Below, one piece after another: positions 8,480 through 17,306 of a DNA stretch of 64,000 nucleotides. This DNA comes from JACKNG01 sp050184115 (GTDB taxonomy: Bacteria; Pseudomonadota; Gammaproteobacteria; Ga0077536). The position numbers were made by a program, and so were the translations under genes. A model generated the notes under the pieces. That model saw only the letters and a program-made list of their open reading frames with translations, ran no database searches and had not been told where the DNA came from. The stretch is taken from contig JBFXAQ010000006.1 of assembly GCA_050184115.1 (NCBI GenBank), positions 270,183 to 334,182 of the forward strand, written 5' to 3'. How positions within the stretch are numbered: position 1 is the stretch's first letter; each line of letters starts with the position of its first letter.

Positions 8480-9700
8480 TCAGTTCGGGCCCGACTGCAG
8501 GACGCCGTCGGCCTCCAGGCGCGCGATTTCGTCGGCGCTGCGGCCGAGCAGGTCGGCAAGCACGGCCGCGTTGTGCTGGCCGAGCGTCGGCGCGACGTAG
8601 TCGGCGTCGTAGGGGTAATCCGAGGTACGGATGGGCATGCCGGGGATCTTGAATTCACCGGCCAGCGGATCGTTGACCGTGCGCACCGTGCCGCGTGCGA
8701 CCAGGTGCGGATGGGTGACGGTCTCCGCCACCGACAGGATCGGCGCGCAGGGCACGCCGTGCTCTTCGAGCCGGGCCACCGCTGAATCGACGTCGGCGAA
8801 GCCCTGCAACCAGCCCTCGACCAACGCCACGACCTCGTTCTTGCGCGCGAGGCGTTCGGCATCGGTGGCCCAGCCCGCTGCCTGCACGAGATCCTCGCGC
8901 CCCATCGCCGCGCAGAGGTCCGCCCAGTGATGCAGGAAGGCCATGATCATGACGTCGCCGCCGCTGCCGGCGAACACGCCGGCCGGGCAGACGTAGCTCA
9001 GATGCCGCCCGCAGCGCGACGGCACGGTGGCGCCGCCGGTCGCGCTGTAGGTGTGCACGTTGACCTCGTGGTACCCGTAGTAGCAGTCGAGCAGCGCGAT
9101 ATCGAGATGCTGGCCACGCCCAGTACGGCCGCGGTGCAGCAGCGCGGCGGCGACGGCGAAGGCGCCGTGGACGCCGGTCGAGACGTCGCCGATGCCGAGC
9201 GCCGGGATGTAGGGCGGCTGGCCGGGCTCGCCGATCATGGAGGTCACGCCGGCATAAGCCTGGGCGATGAAGTCGTAACCCGGCTTGCCGGACAGGGGAC
9301 CTTTCTGGCCCAGCGCCGAGATCGAGCACAGGATGATGTCCGGCCGGAGTTCCTTCAGCGACTCGTAGCCGAGCCCCATGCCGGCCATCACGCCGGGGCG
9401 GAAGTTCTCCACCACGACGTCGCACAGCGGCACCAGGTCGCGGATCAGCGCCATGCCCTCGGGCTTGCGCAGGTCCACGCACAGGCTCTTCTTGTTCAGG
9501 TTCTGCTGCACGTAGTAGAGGCTGCGCTCGTTCAGCAGCTTCGACACCGCGCGGGTCATGTCGCCGGTCGGCGCCGCTTCGACCTTGATCACCTCGGCGC
9601 CCATCTCGGCGAACATGCGCGTGCATGACGGGCCGGCGAGCGCGCGGGTGAAATCGAGGATGCGGTAACCGCTGAGGAGATGTTCGTTTGGGGTGCTCAT
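8480..9700 (-). CDS. CaiB/BaiF-family (class III) CoA-transferase
   Basis: A 406-residue second family III CoA-transferase. It has ILDFTRALAGPSCTRMFAEM, GAEVIKVEAAPTGDMTR, NLNKKSLCVDLRKPEG, VVVENFRPGVMAGMGLGY and the catalytic Asp segment GYDFIAQAYAG. It is only moderately like the other copy, so the two are not a recent duplication. An alternative ATG at 9721 is open (MTYTPATMSTP); neither start has a convincing ribosome-binding site, and I chose 9700 because MSTPNEHLLSG resembles the usual N-terminus. It is first in the CoA-transferase/dehydrogenase/CoA-transferase set, 55 bases before the dehydrogenase GTG. Confidence 0.9.
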   Translation of the reverse strand: MSTPNEHLLSGYRILDFTRALAGPSCTRMFAEMGAEVIKVEAAPTGDMTRAVSKLLNERSLYYVQQNLNKKSLCVDLRKPEGMALIRDLVPLCDVVVENFRPGVMAGMGLGYESLKELRPDIILCSISALGQKGPLSGKPGYDFIAQAYAGVTSMIGEPGQPPYIPALGIGDVSTGVHGAFAVAAALLHRGRTGRGQHLDIALLDCYYGYHEVNVHTYSATGGATVPSRCGRHLSYVCPAGVFAGSGGDVMIMAFLHHWADLCAAMGREDLVQAAGWATDAERLARKNEVVALVEGWLQGFADVDSAVARLEEHGVPCAPILSVAETVTHPHLVARGTVRTVNDPLAGEFKIPGMPIRTSDYPYDADYVAPTLGQHNAAVLADLLGRSADEIARLEADGVLQSGPN

Positions 9701-9750
9701 GGTCGCCGGAGTATATGTCACCGGCCGGCGGGGTCAGCAAGCCCGCCCGT

Positions 9751-11832
9751 TCAGAACCGCCAGCTCACGGTGCCGCGCACGGCGCGCGGTTCGACCGGGT
9801 GGGCGTGGACGTCCTCGACGCCGTCGCGTGACGCGGCGCCGCACGCGGCCGCCGGGTCCCCCGGCACGCACGAGGCGAACCAGTAACTGATGTCGGGGTC
9901 GCCGCTGTCGAAGAGGTTGAACACCTCCAGCGCCAGTTCGACGCCGCTCACCACGCGCCAGCCGGCGCGCAGGTTGACCACCGTGGTATCGCGCGCCGTG
10001 ACGCTGCCGTCCTCGATGATCGGCGTGTCGCCGAAGTGACGCAGGCGCAGGCTGCCGAAGAAGCCCCGCGGGAAATCGAGCGCGACGCCGGCGGTGATCA
10101 CCCGGCCGACGGCATTCGGGATCTCGTCGTCGACCACGCCGGTGAACTCGGCGTGGGTGAAGGCGAGGTCGAGATCGAACGTGAGCCAGTCGCGCGGACG
10201 GTAGAAATTGGTCCACTCGACGCCGTAGCGCCGCGACCCACCGCTGGCCTCGGTGGTGCCGGCGTCGCCGACGAAGAGGAGTTCCGAATCGACCTCGAGG
10301 TACCAGCCGGCGATCGTGGTGGTGAGCCCGGGCAGTGCCGTGGTGCGCCAGCCGGCCTCGCCGCCCCAGGCGCTGACCAGCGGGTCGACCGGCGTCGTCG
10401 GTGTGCCACTGGCCGGATCGATACGGGTCAGCACACCGCGCGCGTCGTTGCTGTGGAAGCCGCGCCCGTAGTTGAGATAGACCTCGTGCCCGACGTACGG
10501 GGCGAAGACCAGCGTCGCCTTGGGACTGAGCTGCGTGTCGGCGGCCGCGCCGCTGTTGGCAGCGAGGTCGGCAGCGACGTCGAACCAGTAGCGATCCGCG
10601 CGCAGCGCCGCCTCGGCGCGCAGCCACGTCGTCAGTTCCACCCGCGTGGTGAGATAGAGCCCGAGGCTGGTCTCGTCGACTTCGTCGCTGCGCACGAAGG
10701 CGTGCAGGCGCCGCGCGGTGCTGCGCGCCAGCGCCACGTCCATGATGCCGTCGTGGCGTACCTGCGCGCCGATGCGCGTCTCGGCGGCGTGGCCGAACAG
10801 GGCGTGGTCCTGCGTGAACTCGCTGTTCATGCCGGCCAGCCAGCGGCGGTCGAACTGCGAAATCTGGTCGCCCTGCACGGGATCGTCGAGGAAATAGGTG
10901 AAGTTCGAGTAGAGCTCGAAATCGGACCACACCGCGTAGGCGTTCGCCTGCCAGCGCCGATCCGGCGCCGGCGCGCCGCGCCAGGCGAGGTTGAGGCTGT
11001 AGCGCTCGCTCTCACCGCCGAGCGTGGGATCGATGTTGCCGAGGCGGCCGATACGGCCGTCCGCCACTGCGCGCAGCGGCACCTGGTCGGTCGCATCCCA
11101 CTGCGCTTCGTAGAGGGTGAAGGTCGCGTCGAAGCCCTGATCCAGCGTGCCGCGCGCGTAGCGCAGCAGTCCGTTCAGCTTGCGCGCGTTCTCGTCCAGG
11201 TCCCACGGCCCGTCGTAGTGCTGCGCCTCGACTGCGCCAAGGAGATCGCCGCCGGCGACGGCGGTGCTGGCGCCCGTCACGCCGCGGTAGTAACCGTATT
11301 CACCGGCCTGTACGCGCAGCAGGCCGTCGTGCAGGTGGCGCTTGAGCGCGTAGCGCGCATGCCCGGCGGCGGAGAAGTCGCCGACGGCGGCCTCGTACGG
11401 GCCCTTGCCGTACTCGATGTGGTCGACCAGCTCCGGGATGATCGGGTTCAGGTCGAGATAACCCTGGCCGTGACCGTGGGTGCGCAGGTTGAGCGGCACG
11501 CCGTCGAGGCTGGCCGCGAAGTCGGTGCCGTGGTCGAGGTTGAAGCCGCGCAGGAAGTACTGGTTGGCCTTGCCGGTGCCGGAATGCTGGGTGACGGCGG
11601 CGCCGGGCACCACTTCGAGCAGTTCGCCGGAGCGCAGGATGGGGCGGGTCGCGAGGTCCTCCGCGCCGACCAGGCCACTGGAGGCGCTCTGCTCGATTCC
11701 GATGAGGTCGGTGGCGCGGCCGCGGACGACGATTTCCTCCGAGACCTCCTGGTGTGCGCCGACAGTCGGCGCGACGCTCGCCAGGGCGAGCAGCAGGCAC
11801 CGGCACGCGGCGCCAAGATTGGTCGAGTTCAC
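9751..11832 (-). CDS. TonB-dependent outer-membrane receptor
   Basis: A 693-residue energised outer-membrane transporter. It opens with a signal peptide (MNSTNLGAACRC to about residue 26), a TonB-box-like EEIVVRG, then the plug with LEVVPGAAVTQHSG, KANQYFLRGFNLDHGTDFAA, DGVPLNLRTHGHGQGYLDLN and IEYGKGPYEAAVGD. The barrel has many alternating aromatic strands and ends in VSWRF, a terminal Phe typical of BAM-inserted proteins. Near the C-terminus ASCVPGDPAAACGA could form a disulfide in an extracellular loop. The substrate is unknown; the THGHGQGY plug subtype is shared by a broad group of uncharacterised receptors. No ExbBD/TonB or binding protein is adjacent, and no riboswitch is evident in the 100-base leader. 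Confidence 0.9.
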   Translation of the reverse strand: MNSTNLGAACRCLLLALASVAPTVGAHQEVSEEIVVRGRATDLIGIEQSASSGLVGAEDLATRPILRSGELLEVVPGAAVTQHSGTGKANQYFLRGFNLDHGTDFAASLDGVPLNLRTHGHGQGYLDLNPIIPELVDHIEYGKGPYEAAVGDFSAAGHARYALKRHLHDGLLRVQAGEYGYYRGVTGASTAVAGGDLLGAVEAQHYDGPWDLDENARKLNGLLRYARGTLDQGFDATFTLYEAQWDATDQVPLRAVADGRIGRLGNIDPTLGGESERYSLNLAWRGAPAPDRRWQANAYAVWSDFELYSNFTYFLDDPVQGDQISQFDRRWLAGMNSEFTQDHALFGHAAETRIGAQVRHDGIMDVALARSTARRLHAFVRSDEVDETSLGLYLTTRVELTTWLRAEAALRADRYWFDVAADLAANSGAAADTQLSPKATLVFAPYVGHEVYLNYGRGFHSNDARGVLTRIDPASGTPTTPVDPLVSAWGGEAGWRTTALPGLTTTIAGWYLEVDSELLFVGDAGTTEASGGSRRYGVEWTNFYRPRDWLTFDLDLAFTHAEFTGVVDDEIPNAVGRVITAGVALDFPRGFFGSLRLRHFGDTPIIEDGSVTARDTTVVNLRAGWRVVSGVELALEVFNLFDSGDPDISYWFASCVPGDPAAACGAASRDGVEDVHAHPVEPRAVRGTVSWRF

Positions 11833-11936
11833 GCGGTTCCTTACCCCGGCAGGGTCATCCTGGTCGCGCGCAAGACTAGCATCGCGCGGGCCTCACGCGT
11901 CACCGGAACCCTTCCCGTCCGCGGCCTCCGCCTGGC

Positions 11937-12785
11937 TCAGCCGACGGCCGCCGCCTCTGCGGCCGACACCGTCTGCCAGATCAGAGTGTTGATGGTCATC
12001 GGCCCGACCCCGCCGGGCACCGGCGTCCAGGCGCTCGCACGCTCGACGACGGTGGCGAGTTCGATGTCGCCGACCCCGCCCGGGTGATAACCGGCGTCGA
12101 CCACGACGGCGCCGTCCTTGATCCATGCGCCGCGGATGAATTCCGGCTTGCCGACCGCACCGACGACGACGTCCGCCTGGCGCACGAGGTCGGGCAGGTC
12201 GCGCGTCTTCGAATGACAGACCACGACCGTGGCATCGGCATTGAGCAGCATCGCCGCCATCGGCTTGCCGAGGATGGGGCTGCGCCCGACCACCACCGCG
12301 AGCCGCCCGGCAAGGGGGATCTCGTAATGCTCGAGCAGGCGCATGATGCCGGCCGGGGTGGCCGAACCCCACGCTGGTTCACCCATGGCCATGCGGCCGA
12401 AACCGGCCGTGGTGACGCCGTCGACGTCCTTGGCGAGCGCGATGCGGTCGAAGCAGGCCCGTTCGTCGATCTGTGCCGGTACCGGGTGCTGGAGCAGGAT
12501 GCCGTGGACGTCCGGGTTGGCGTTGAGTTCGTCGATGCGGGCGAGGAGCTCCGCGGTGGTGGTCGTGGCGGGCAGTTCGATGGCGAGCGAATCCATGCCC
12601 ACCCGCCGGCAGGCGTTGCCCTTCATGCGCACGTAGGTCGCCGAGGCCGGATCGTCGCCGACCAGGATGGTGGCCAGGATCGGTGCGCGCCCGCCGTTGC
12701 GCGCCTTGAGCAATTCGACGCGGCTCGCCAGTTCGCCCTCCGCCGCCGTTGCCAGCGCCTTGCCGTCCAGCACGCGTGCCGTCAT
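11937..12785 (-). CDS. folD: Methylene-THF dehydrogenase / methenyl-THF cyclohydrolase
   Basis: A 282-residue bifunctional one-carbon enzyme interconverting 5,10-methylene- and 10-formyl-tetrahydrofolate with NADP. Signatures are SATYVRMKGNACRRVG with the catalytic Lys55, ILLQHPVPAQID, KDVDGV, the Rossmann segment VVVGRSPILGKPMAAMLL, VVCHSKT and the terminal PVPGGVGPMTINTL. The ATG at 12785 is preceded by AGACGGAGACAG. The same frame stays open far upstream, but that part is antisense to the amidase gene and is not real. It is divergent from the amidase at 12876, across 90 bases. Confidence 0.95.
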   Translation of the reverse strand: MTARVLDGKALATAAEGELASRVELLKARNGGRAPILATILVGDDPASATYVRMKGNACRRVGMDSLAIELPATTTTAELLARIDELNANPDVHGILLQHPVPAQIDERACFDRIALAKDVDGVTTAGFGRMAMGEPAWGSATPAGIMRLLEHYEIPLAGRLAVVVGRSPILGKPMAAMLLNADATVVVCHSKTRDLPDLVRQADVVVGAVGKPEFIRGAWIKDGAVVVDAGYHPGGVGDIELATVVERASAWTPVPGGVGPMTINTLIWQTVSAAEAAAVG

Positions 12786-12875
12786 GGGATCTGTCTCCGT
12801 CTCTCCGGGGAGCGCGATTATAGGTCGTTGCCACGGGCGGCCGGCGGCGGCCGAATTACGCCATAATCCCCGCCC

Positions 12876-14396
12876 ATGCTCGATTTCCACGACTACCTCG
12901 CCGAGGACGGCCTCGGCCTCGCCGCGCGCGTCGCCGCCGGCGAGGTCAGCGCCGCCGAACTGCTCGAGACGGCCATCGCCGCCTGCACGGCGGTCAACCC
13001 TGCGATCAACGCCGTTATCGAGCCGCTGTACGAGCAGGCCCGCGCACGGGTTGCGCAAGCGAGCCCGACCGGTCCCTTCGGCGGCGTGCCCTTCCTCATG
13101 AAGGACCTCGGCTCGGCCGTGGCCGGCGCACGCCTGCAGAACGGTTCGCGCTTCTTCCGTGATTTCGTGCCGGACTACGACGCCGAGATGGTCGTGCGCC
13201 TGCACGCCGCCGGCCTCGTCACCTTCGGCAAGACTTCGACCCCCGAACTCGGGCTCGTCGGCACCACCGAGCCGCGCCTGTTCGGCCCCACGCGCAATCC
13301 CTGGAACCTCGAGCGCACCGCGGGCGGTTCGAGTGGCGGTTCGGGCGCCGCGGTCGCCGCCGGCATCGTGCCGCTGGCGAGCGCCGGCGATGGCGGCGGC
13401 TCGATTCGCATCCCGGCCGCGTGCAACGGGCTGGTCGGGCTCAAGCCTTCGCGCGGACGCAACCCGTCCGGCCCGGAGGGCGGCGAGGGCTGGTACGGCC
13501 AGGTTCAACTGGGCGTCATTTCGCGCAGCGTGCGCGACACCGCCGCCGCACTCGATGCCACCGCCGGCGGCGATGCCGGCATGCCCTACTGCGCGCCGCC
13601 ACCACCCTTGCGCTTCGCTGACGAGATCCAGCGCGAACCCGGCCGCCTGCGCGTCGCCGTGTGCCGCGAGGCGCTGTGCTGCGCGGCACCCATCGACGCT
13701 GAGTGCCTGGCCGGACTCGACGCCACCGCGCGCCTGCTGGAGGACCTCGGCCACCATGTCGAGGACGCCATGCCGCCGCTCGAGCGCATGGCGCTCGGCT
13801 GCAACTTCCTCATGCGCGTGCTGGCGTGCACCGGCGCCGAGATTGCCGACGCCGAGCGCCTGCTCGGCCGGCGCTCGCGCTACGACGAGTTCGAACCGAC
13901 CACGCGCGCCTTCGCCAACCTCGCGCGCGCCTTCAACGCCGTCGACCTCACGCTCGCCAACCGCGCCATCGAGCGCGAGATGCGCAAGCTCGGCCGCTTC
14001 ATGGAAGGCTACGACGTCATGCTGACGCCGACCTTGGCCACCCCGCCTGCCCCGCTCGGGGTGTTCGACCCGCACGGTGTCGACGCCCTGACGACGGCGC
14101 TCGCGAGCCGGGTATCGCTGGGGCCGCTGCCGAAATGGGGCGGCGTGCTCGAACAGCTCGTCGCCAACAACTTCACCTTCGTCGTCTCGACCATGCTCGC
14201 CAACATGAGCGGCGAACCGTCGATCTCGCTGCCGCTGCACTGGAGCGCCGACGGCCTGCCGGTCGGTATGATGTTCACCGCCCGGATCTACCAGGAAGCG
14301 ACCCTGCTGCGCCTTGCCGCGCAGCTCGAACAGGCACGGCCGTGGGCGGCGCGCCGTGCACCCCACGGGCTCGCCGCCCGCTTGCCCGGAGACTGA
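12876..14396 (+). CDS. Amidase (amidase-signature family)
   Basis: A 506-residue amidase-signature hydrolase cleaving a C-N amide bond. The Ser-cisSer-Lys triad is readable: Lys76 in FLMKDLG, cis-Ser152 in TAGGSSGGSG and nucleophile Ser176 in GDGGGSIRIPA, with the 24-residue spacing expected between the two serines. Other marks are NPWNLERT, GLVGLKPSRGR and LPVGMMFTARIYQEATLLRLA. No signal peptide, so cytoplasmic. It ends two bases before the start of an MBL-fold hydrolase, so both are probably one transcript. The motif SGEPSISLPLHWSADGLPVG is usual in bacterial amidases of unknown substrate; GatA is unlikely because no gatB/gatC is near. Confidence 0.93.
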   Translation: MLDFHDYLAEDGLGLAARVAAGEVSAAELLETAIAACTAVNPAINAVIEPLYEQARARVAQASPTGPFGGVPFLMKDLGSAVAGARLQNGSRFFRDFVPDYDAEMVVRLHAAGLVTFGKTSTPELGLVGTTEPRLFGPTRNPWNLERTAGGSSGGSGAAVAAGIVPLASAGDGGGSIRIPAACNGLVGLKPSRGRNPSGPEGGEGWYGQVQLGVISRSVRDTAAALDATAGGDAGMPYCAPPPPLRFADEIQREPGRLRVAVCREALCCAAPIDAECLAGLDATARLLEDLGHHVEDAMPPLERMALGCNFLMRVLACTGAEIADAERLLGRRSRYDEFEPTTRAFANLARAFNAVDLTLANRAIEREMRKLGRFMEGYDVMLTPTLATPPAPLGVFDPHGVDALTTALASRVSLGPLPKWGGVLEQLVANNFTFVVSTMLANMSGEPSISLPLHWSADGLPVGMMFTARIYQEATLLRLAAQLEQARPWAARRAPHGLAARLPGD

Positions 14397-14398
14397 CC

Positions 14399-15232
14399 AT
14401 GCCCGACATCCGCTATGCCGAAGCCGTGACCCTGAGTCCGCGCCTGAGGCGCGTCACCGCGCGCAATCCCGGCCGCATGACCGGCCCCGGCACCAACACC
14501 TACATCGTCGGCGAGGCGGAACTCGCCGTGGTCGACCCCGGCCCGCTGGTCGACGAGCACGTCGAGGCGCTGCTGCGCATCTGCGGCGATCGCCTGCGCT
14601 GGGTGCTTGTCACCCACACCCACCGCGACCACTCACCGGCCGCGCACGTACTCGCCGCGCGCAGCGGCGCCGAACTCATCGGCAACGTCATCGTCAACGA
14701 CGGCTACCAGGACGAGACTTTCGCCGGCGCCCGCGCCCTGGCCCAGGACGATACCCTGGTCACCCCGGAATTCACCCTGCGCGCCCTGCTCACCCCGGGC
14801 CACGTCGCCAACCACGTGTGCTACCTGCTCGAGGACGACCGCATCCTCATGACGGGCGATCACATGATGGCGGGCTCGACCGTCGTCATCGTGCCGCCGG
14901 CCGGCAACATGAAGGACTACATCGCGTCGCTGGAACGCATGCTGGACTACGCCGTCGACTGGGTCGCGCCGGGCCACGGCGATCTCATCGGCGAGCCGGC
15001 CGCCGAGATCCGCCGCCTCATCGAGCACCGTCTCGCGCGCGAGCGCAAGGTCGTCGCGGCGCTGGCCGAAATCGGCAGCGCGACCGTCGAGACCCTCACG
15101 CCGCCGGTCTACGACGACGTCGATCCCGCCCTGCACGGCTGGGCCGCGCTGTCGTTGCACGCCCACCTGCTCAAGCTGCAGGCGGAAGGCCGCGCCGCCG
15201 TCGACGGGGAGCGCTGGCGCCTGGCCGGCTGA
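14399..15232 (+). CDS. MBL-fold metallo-hydrolase (LACTB2-like)
   Basis: A 277-residue metallo-beta-lactamase-fold hydrolase binding two Zn. The metal motif is THTHRDHSP (His73, His75, Asp77, His78), with later ligands in LLTPGHVANHVCY, LMTGDHMMAGS and APGHGDLIG. The N-terminal PGRMTGPGTNTYIVG and a C-terminal winged-helix-like tail (HAHLLKLQAEGRAAVDGERWRL) match the LACTB2/GloB-like group, which includes RNA endonucleases and thioester hydrolases. The ATG is two bases after the amidase stop. Together they may hydrolyse an amide and then an ester/thioester product, which is inference. Its 3' end is seven bases from the convergent lpxR-like gene. Confidence 0.88.
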   Translation: MPDIRYAEAVTLSPRLRRVTARNPGRMTGPGTNTYIVGEAELAVVDPGPLVDEHVEALLRICGDRLRWVLVTHTHRDHSPAAHVLAARSGAELIGNVIVNDGYQDETFAGARALAQDDTLVTPEFTLRALLTPGHVANHVCYLLEDDRILMTGDHMMAGSTVVIVPPAGNMKDYIASLERMLDYAVDWVAPGHGDLIGEPAAEIRRLIEHRLARERKVVAALAEIGSATVETLTPPVYDDVDPALHGWAALSLHAHLLKLQAEGRAAVDGERWRLAG

Positions 15233-15239
15233 GAGCGCT

Positions 15240-16313
15240 TCAGAACGACAGCGAGCACGAGATCGAGCCGAAGTTGTGCCGATCGCGGCGCTGACCGTCG
15301 AACTCGCGGGTACGAAAGACCTGCGCGTAGGACAGCTTGGCCGCGCGCCAGACGACACTCGCGCCGATGATGAAATCGCCGACGGCGACCTTCTTGTCGA
15401 CATCGTGACTGTCGGCGAAGGTGTTGCCGTCGAGGAAGATGTCACGCCCGACCAGGCGGCCGCCGAAGGCGGCGAAGCCGTAGACGCCGAGTTCGCGCGA
15501 CCGCGCGCCGTGGGCGCTCGACACCGCCGGCGCGTTGCTGTCGCCGCCCGGACGGATGACCGAAGTGCCGAAATCGCGCGGCAGGTGCCAGCCGAAACGC
15601 GCCTCGCCGCCGGCGGCGAAGTAGTCGTAGACGTTGCCGAGCGCGAGCCCCGCATGACCGATGAAATCGCCGCTGAATCCGTTGCCGAATTCGTGTGCGG
15701 CGAGGCGCCATTTACGTTCCAGGTAGAGCACGCCACCCGGTTCGTTCTCGAGCTGGTGGTCCCAGCCGCGTGGCAGCGGCAGGTCGCGAATGTCGTGGAC
15801 GAGCTTCTGTGCGTCCTCGGCCAGCGAGGCCGGGCCGATCATGCCGAGCTGGATCTCGAGCGTGTCGGCGACGTCGGCGTTCTTGCTGACCAGGGTGAGC
15901 GCGCCGTAGAGCCAGCCGGCATAGGGGCGATCGTCCGCGAGCAGCGCGGTGGCCTGGGTGTCGTCCGGTGTGTACATCATCTGGCCGAGGGCGAAGCCGA
16001 CGTTGAACTCGCGCCCCTGGTCGGGGAAGTAGATGTCCTCCAGTGCGTTGATGCGACGCACGGCGGCGAGCAGCCAGCGCGGCACGCCGCGCGCCCCCTC
16101 GAGCGCACCGAGATCGGGCGAGAGGTAGGACAGCTTCATGCCGTTGGTGTACTGCGCGTCGGTGTCGCCGAAGAGATCGTTCTCGAAGGTGAAGGTGAGA
16201 ACGTGCGGCCCCGGGTCGAACGCCTCCGGCTCTGCGGCGTCAGCCGCGGCAACGATGCCCGGCAACGCGAGCAACGCGAGCAACGCGGCGAGAGATGTCA
16301 GGCGTCGGAGCAT
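15240..16313 (-). CDS. LpxR-type lipid A deacylase family (DUF2219)
   Basis: A 357-residue outer-membrane beta-barrel with a signal peptide (MLRRLTSLAALLALLALPGIVAAA). The hallmark near the mature N-terminus is TFENDLFGDTDAQYTNGMKL, containing the Asn/Asp set that in LpxR binds Ca and lipid A, followed by FALGQMMYTPDDT and DDRPYAGWLYG. The chain ends ISCSLSF, with a terminal Phe as in BAM substrates. LpxR removes the 3'-acyloxyacyl group of lipid A; activity here is inferred from the conserved core. Divergent from an MBL enzyme at 16402, with a perfect 16-bp palindrome between them. Confidence 0.87.
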   Translation of the reverse strand: MLRRLTSLAALLALLALPGIVAAADAAEPEAFDPGPHVLTFTFENDLFGDTDAQYTNGMKLSYLSPDLGALEGARGVPRWLLAAVRRINALEDIYFPDQGREFNVGFALGQMMYTPDDTQATALLADDRPYAGWLYGALTLVSKNADVADTLEIQLGMIGPASLAEDAQKLVHDIRDLPLPRGWDHQLENEPGGVLYLERKWRLAAHEFGNGFSGDFIGHAGLALGNVYDYFAAGGEARFGWHLPRDFGTSVIRPGGDSNAPAVSSAHGARSRELGVYGFAAFGGRLVGRDIFLDGNTFADSHDVDKKVAVGDFIIGASVVWRAAKLSYAQVFRTREFDGQRRDRHNFGSISCSLSF

Positions 16314-16357
16314 TGTGCGACCATCGGCGGCGAAACGAGCCGCGCACTATAGAGCAA

Positions 16358-16373
16358 GCGCGAGCGCTCGCGC
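16358..16373. promoter_or_regulatory. Perfect 16-bp palindrome between divergent genes
   Basis: GCGCGAGCGCTCGCGC reads identically on both strands and has no loop, so it looks like a protein-binding site rather than an RNA hairpin. It lies 45 bases from the LpxR-family start and 28 bases from the MBL start. ACTATAGAG just before it (16346-16354) could hold a promoter -10. The GC-rich background makes some chance palindromes likely. Confidence 0.4.
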
Positions 16374-16401
16374 ATCGTACACGTCACAACGGGGAGCCCG
16401 T

Positions 16402-17271
16402 ATGAGCTGGATGACCATCGGCGATGTCGGCATCGCACGCGTGCTGGAATCGAACGGACCGTTCATGAGCATCTACGATTTCTTTCCCGACGCGACGCCC
16501 GAGGCGCTGGCCCCGCATCGCCATTGGCTCGACCAGGGCGCGGTCGACCCCGTCACCGACAAGCTGCTGATGCCGATCCAGAGCTACGTCGTGCGCACGC
16601 CACGCTCGACCGTGCTCGTCGACAGCTGCGTGGGCAACCACAAGTCGGTCGGCTGGTTCCCGGACTGGGACAAGATGGAGAGCCACAGCTGGGCCGACAA
16701 CCTCGCCGGCCTGGATCTCCGGCCGGAGGACATCGACATCGTGCTGTGCACGCACCTCCACGTCGATCACAGCGGCTGGAACACGCGCCTCGTCGACGGC
16801 CGCTGGGTGCCCAATTTCCCCAATGCACGTTACGTGCTGTCGCGGCGCGAGTGCGAGAACGCCGAGCGCATGTGGACAAAGTACCAGGACCCGGTGTGGG
16901 TCGAAAACGTCGAACCGATCATTGCCGCCGGCCAGGCGGTACTGGTCGACGACGACCACGAGGTCGACGAGTTCGTGCGTCTCGAACCGACGCCCGGGCA
17001 TACCCCCGGCCACTGCGCGGTCCACGTCGCCCATCGCGGCGAGGACGCGGTCGTCACCGGCGACCTCATCCACAGCCCGATCCAGTGCCACTTCCCGCAG
17101 TGGAACTTCAAGTTCGACTTCGACAAGGCGCAGGCGGCGACGACCCGGCGCGCCTTTCTGGAACGCTACAGCGATTGCGCGACCCGGGTGCTGACCGCCC
17201 ACTTCCCACTGCCCTCGACCGGCCACGTGCGTCGCGCCGGCGACGCCTTCCATTTCCACTACGACGATTGA
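16402..17271 (+). CDS. MBL-fold hydrolase, AHL-lactonase-like group
   Basis: A 289-residue metallo-hydrolase. The di-zinc motif is CTHLHVDHSGW (His118, His120, Asp122, His123), with downstream ligands in PTPGHTPGHCAVH, VVTGDLIHSP and the final LTAHFPLPSTGHV. This arrangement and length match the AttM/AiiB/MlhB-type lactonase group rather than class B beta-lactamases. The substrate may be a lactone, but the group is broad. The ATG at 16402 is preceded by GGGGAG; the frame is open upstream, but that part overlaps the divergent lpxR gene. No signal peptide. Ends at a hairpin shared with the convergent subtilase. Confidence 0.87.
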   Translation: MSWMTIGDVGIARVLESNGPFMSIYDFFPDATPEALAPHRHWLDQGAVDPVTDKLLMPIQSYVVRTPRSTVLVDSCVGNHKSVGWFPDWDKMESHSWADNLAGLDLRPEDIDIVLCTHLHVDHSGWNTRLVDGRWVPNFPNARYVLSRRECENAERMWTKYQDPVWVENVEPIIAAGQAVLVDDDHEVDEFVRLEPTPGHTPGHCAVHVAHRGEDAVVTGDLIHSPIQCHFPQWNFKFDFDKAQAATTRRAFLERYSDCATRVLTAHFPLPSTGHVRRAGDAFHFHYDD

Positions 17272-17274
17272 GGC

Positions 17275-17298
17275 CATCGCGGCCGCCTGACCGCGATG
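17275..17298. terminator. Bidirectional hairpin between convergent genes
   Basis: CATCGCGG-CCGCCTGA-CCGCGATG, an 8-bp perfect stem, begins three bases after the MBL stop and ends nine bases before the subtilase stop on the other strand. No U-tract follows. Confidence 0.5.
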
Positions 17299-17306
17299 AC
17301 CCCGTG

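Noticed and set aside
11833..11936. Cobalamin or other riboswitch before the TonB receptor gene
   Set aside because: The gap is only 104 bases and shows no B12-box-like or structured leader sequence.
10036..12087. 683-codon open frame on the plus strand opposite the TonB receptor gene
   Set aside because: It is antisense to a well-supported receptor gene; the product is an Arg/Gly/Val-rich sequence with no fold-like pattern, as expected of GC-rich shadow frames.
12786..14366. Upstream extension of the folD frame on the minus strand
   Set aside because: It runs antisense through the amidase gene, and FolD has its normal N-terminus and ribosome-binding site at 12785.
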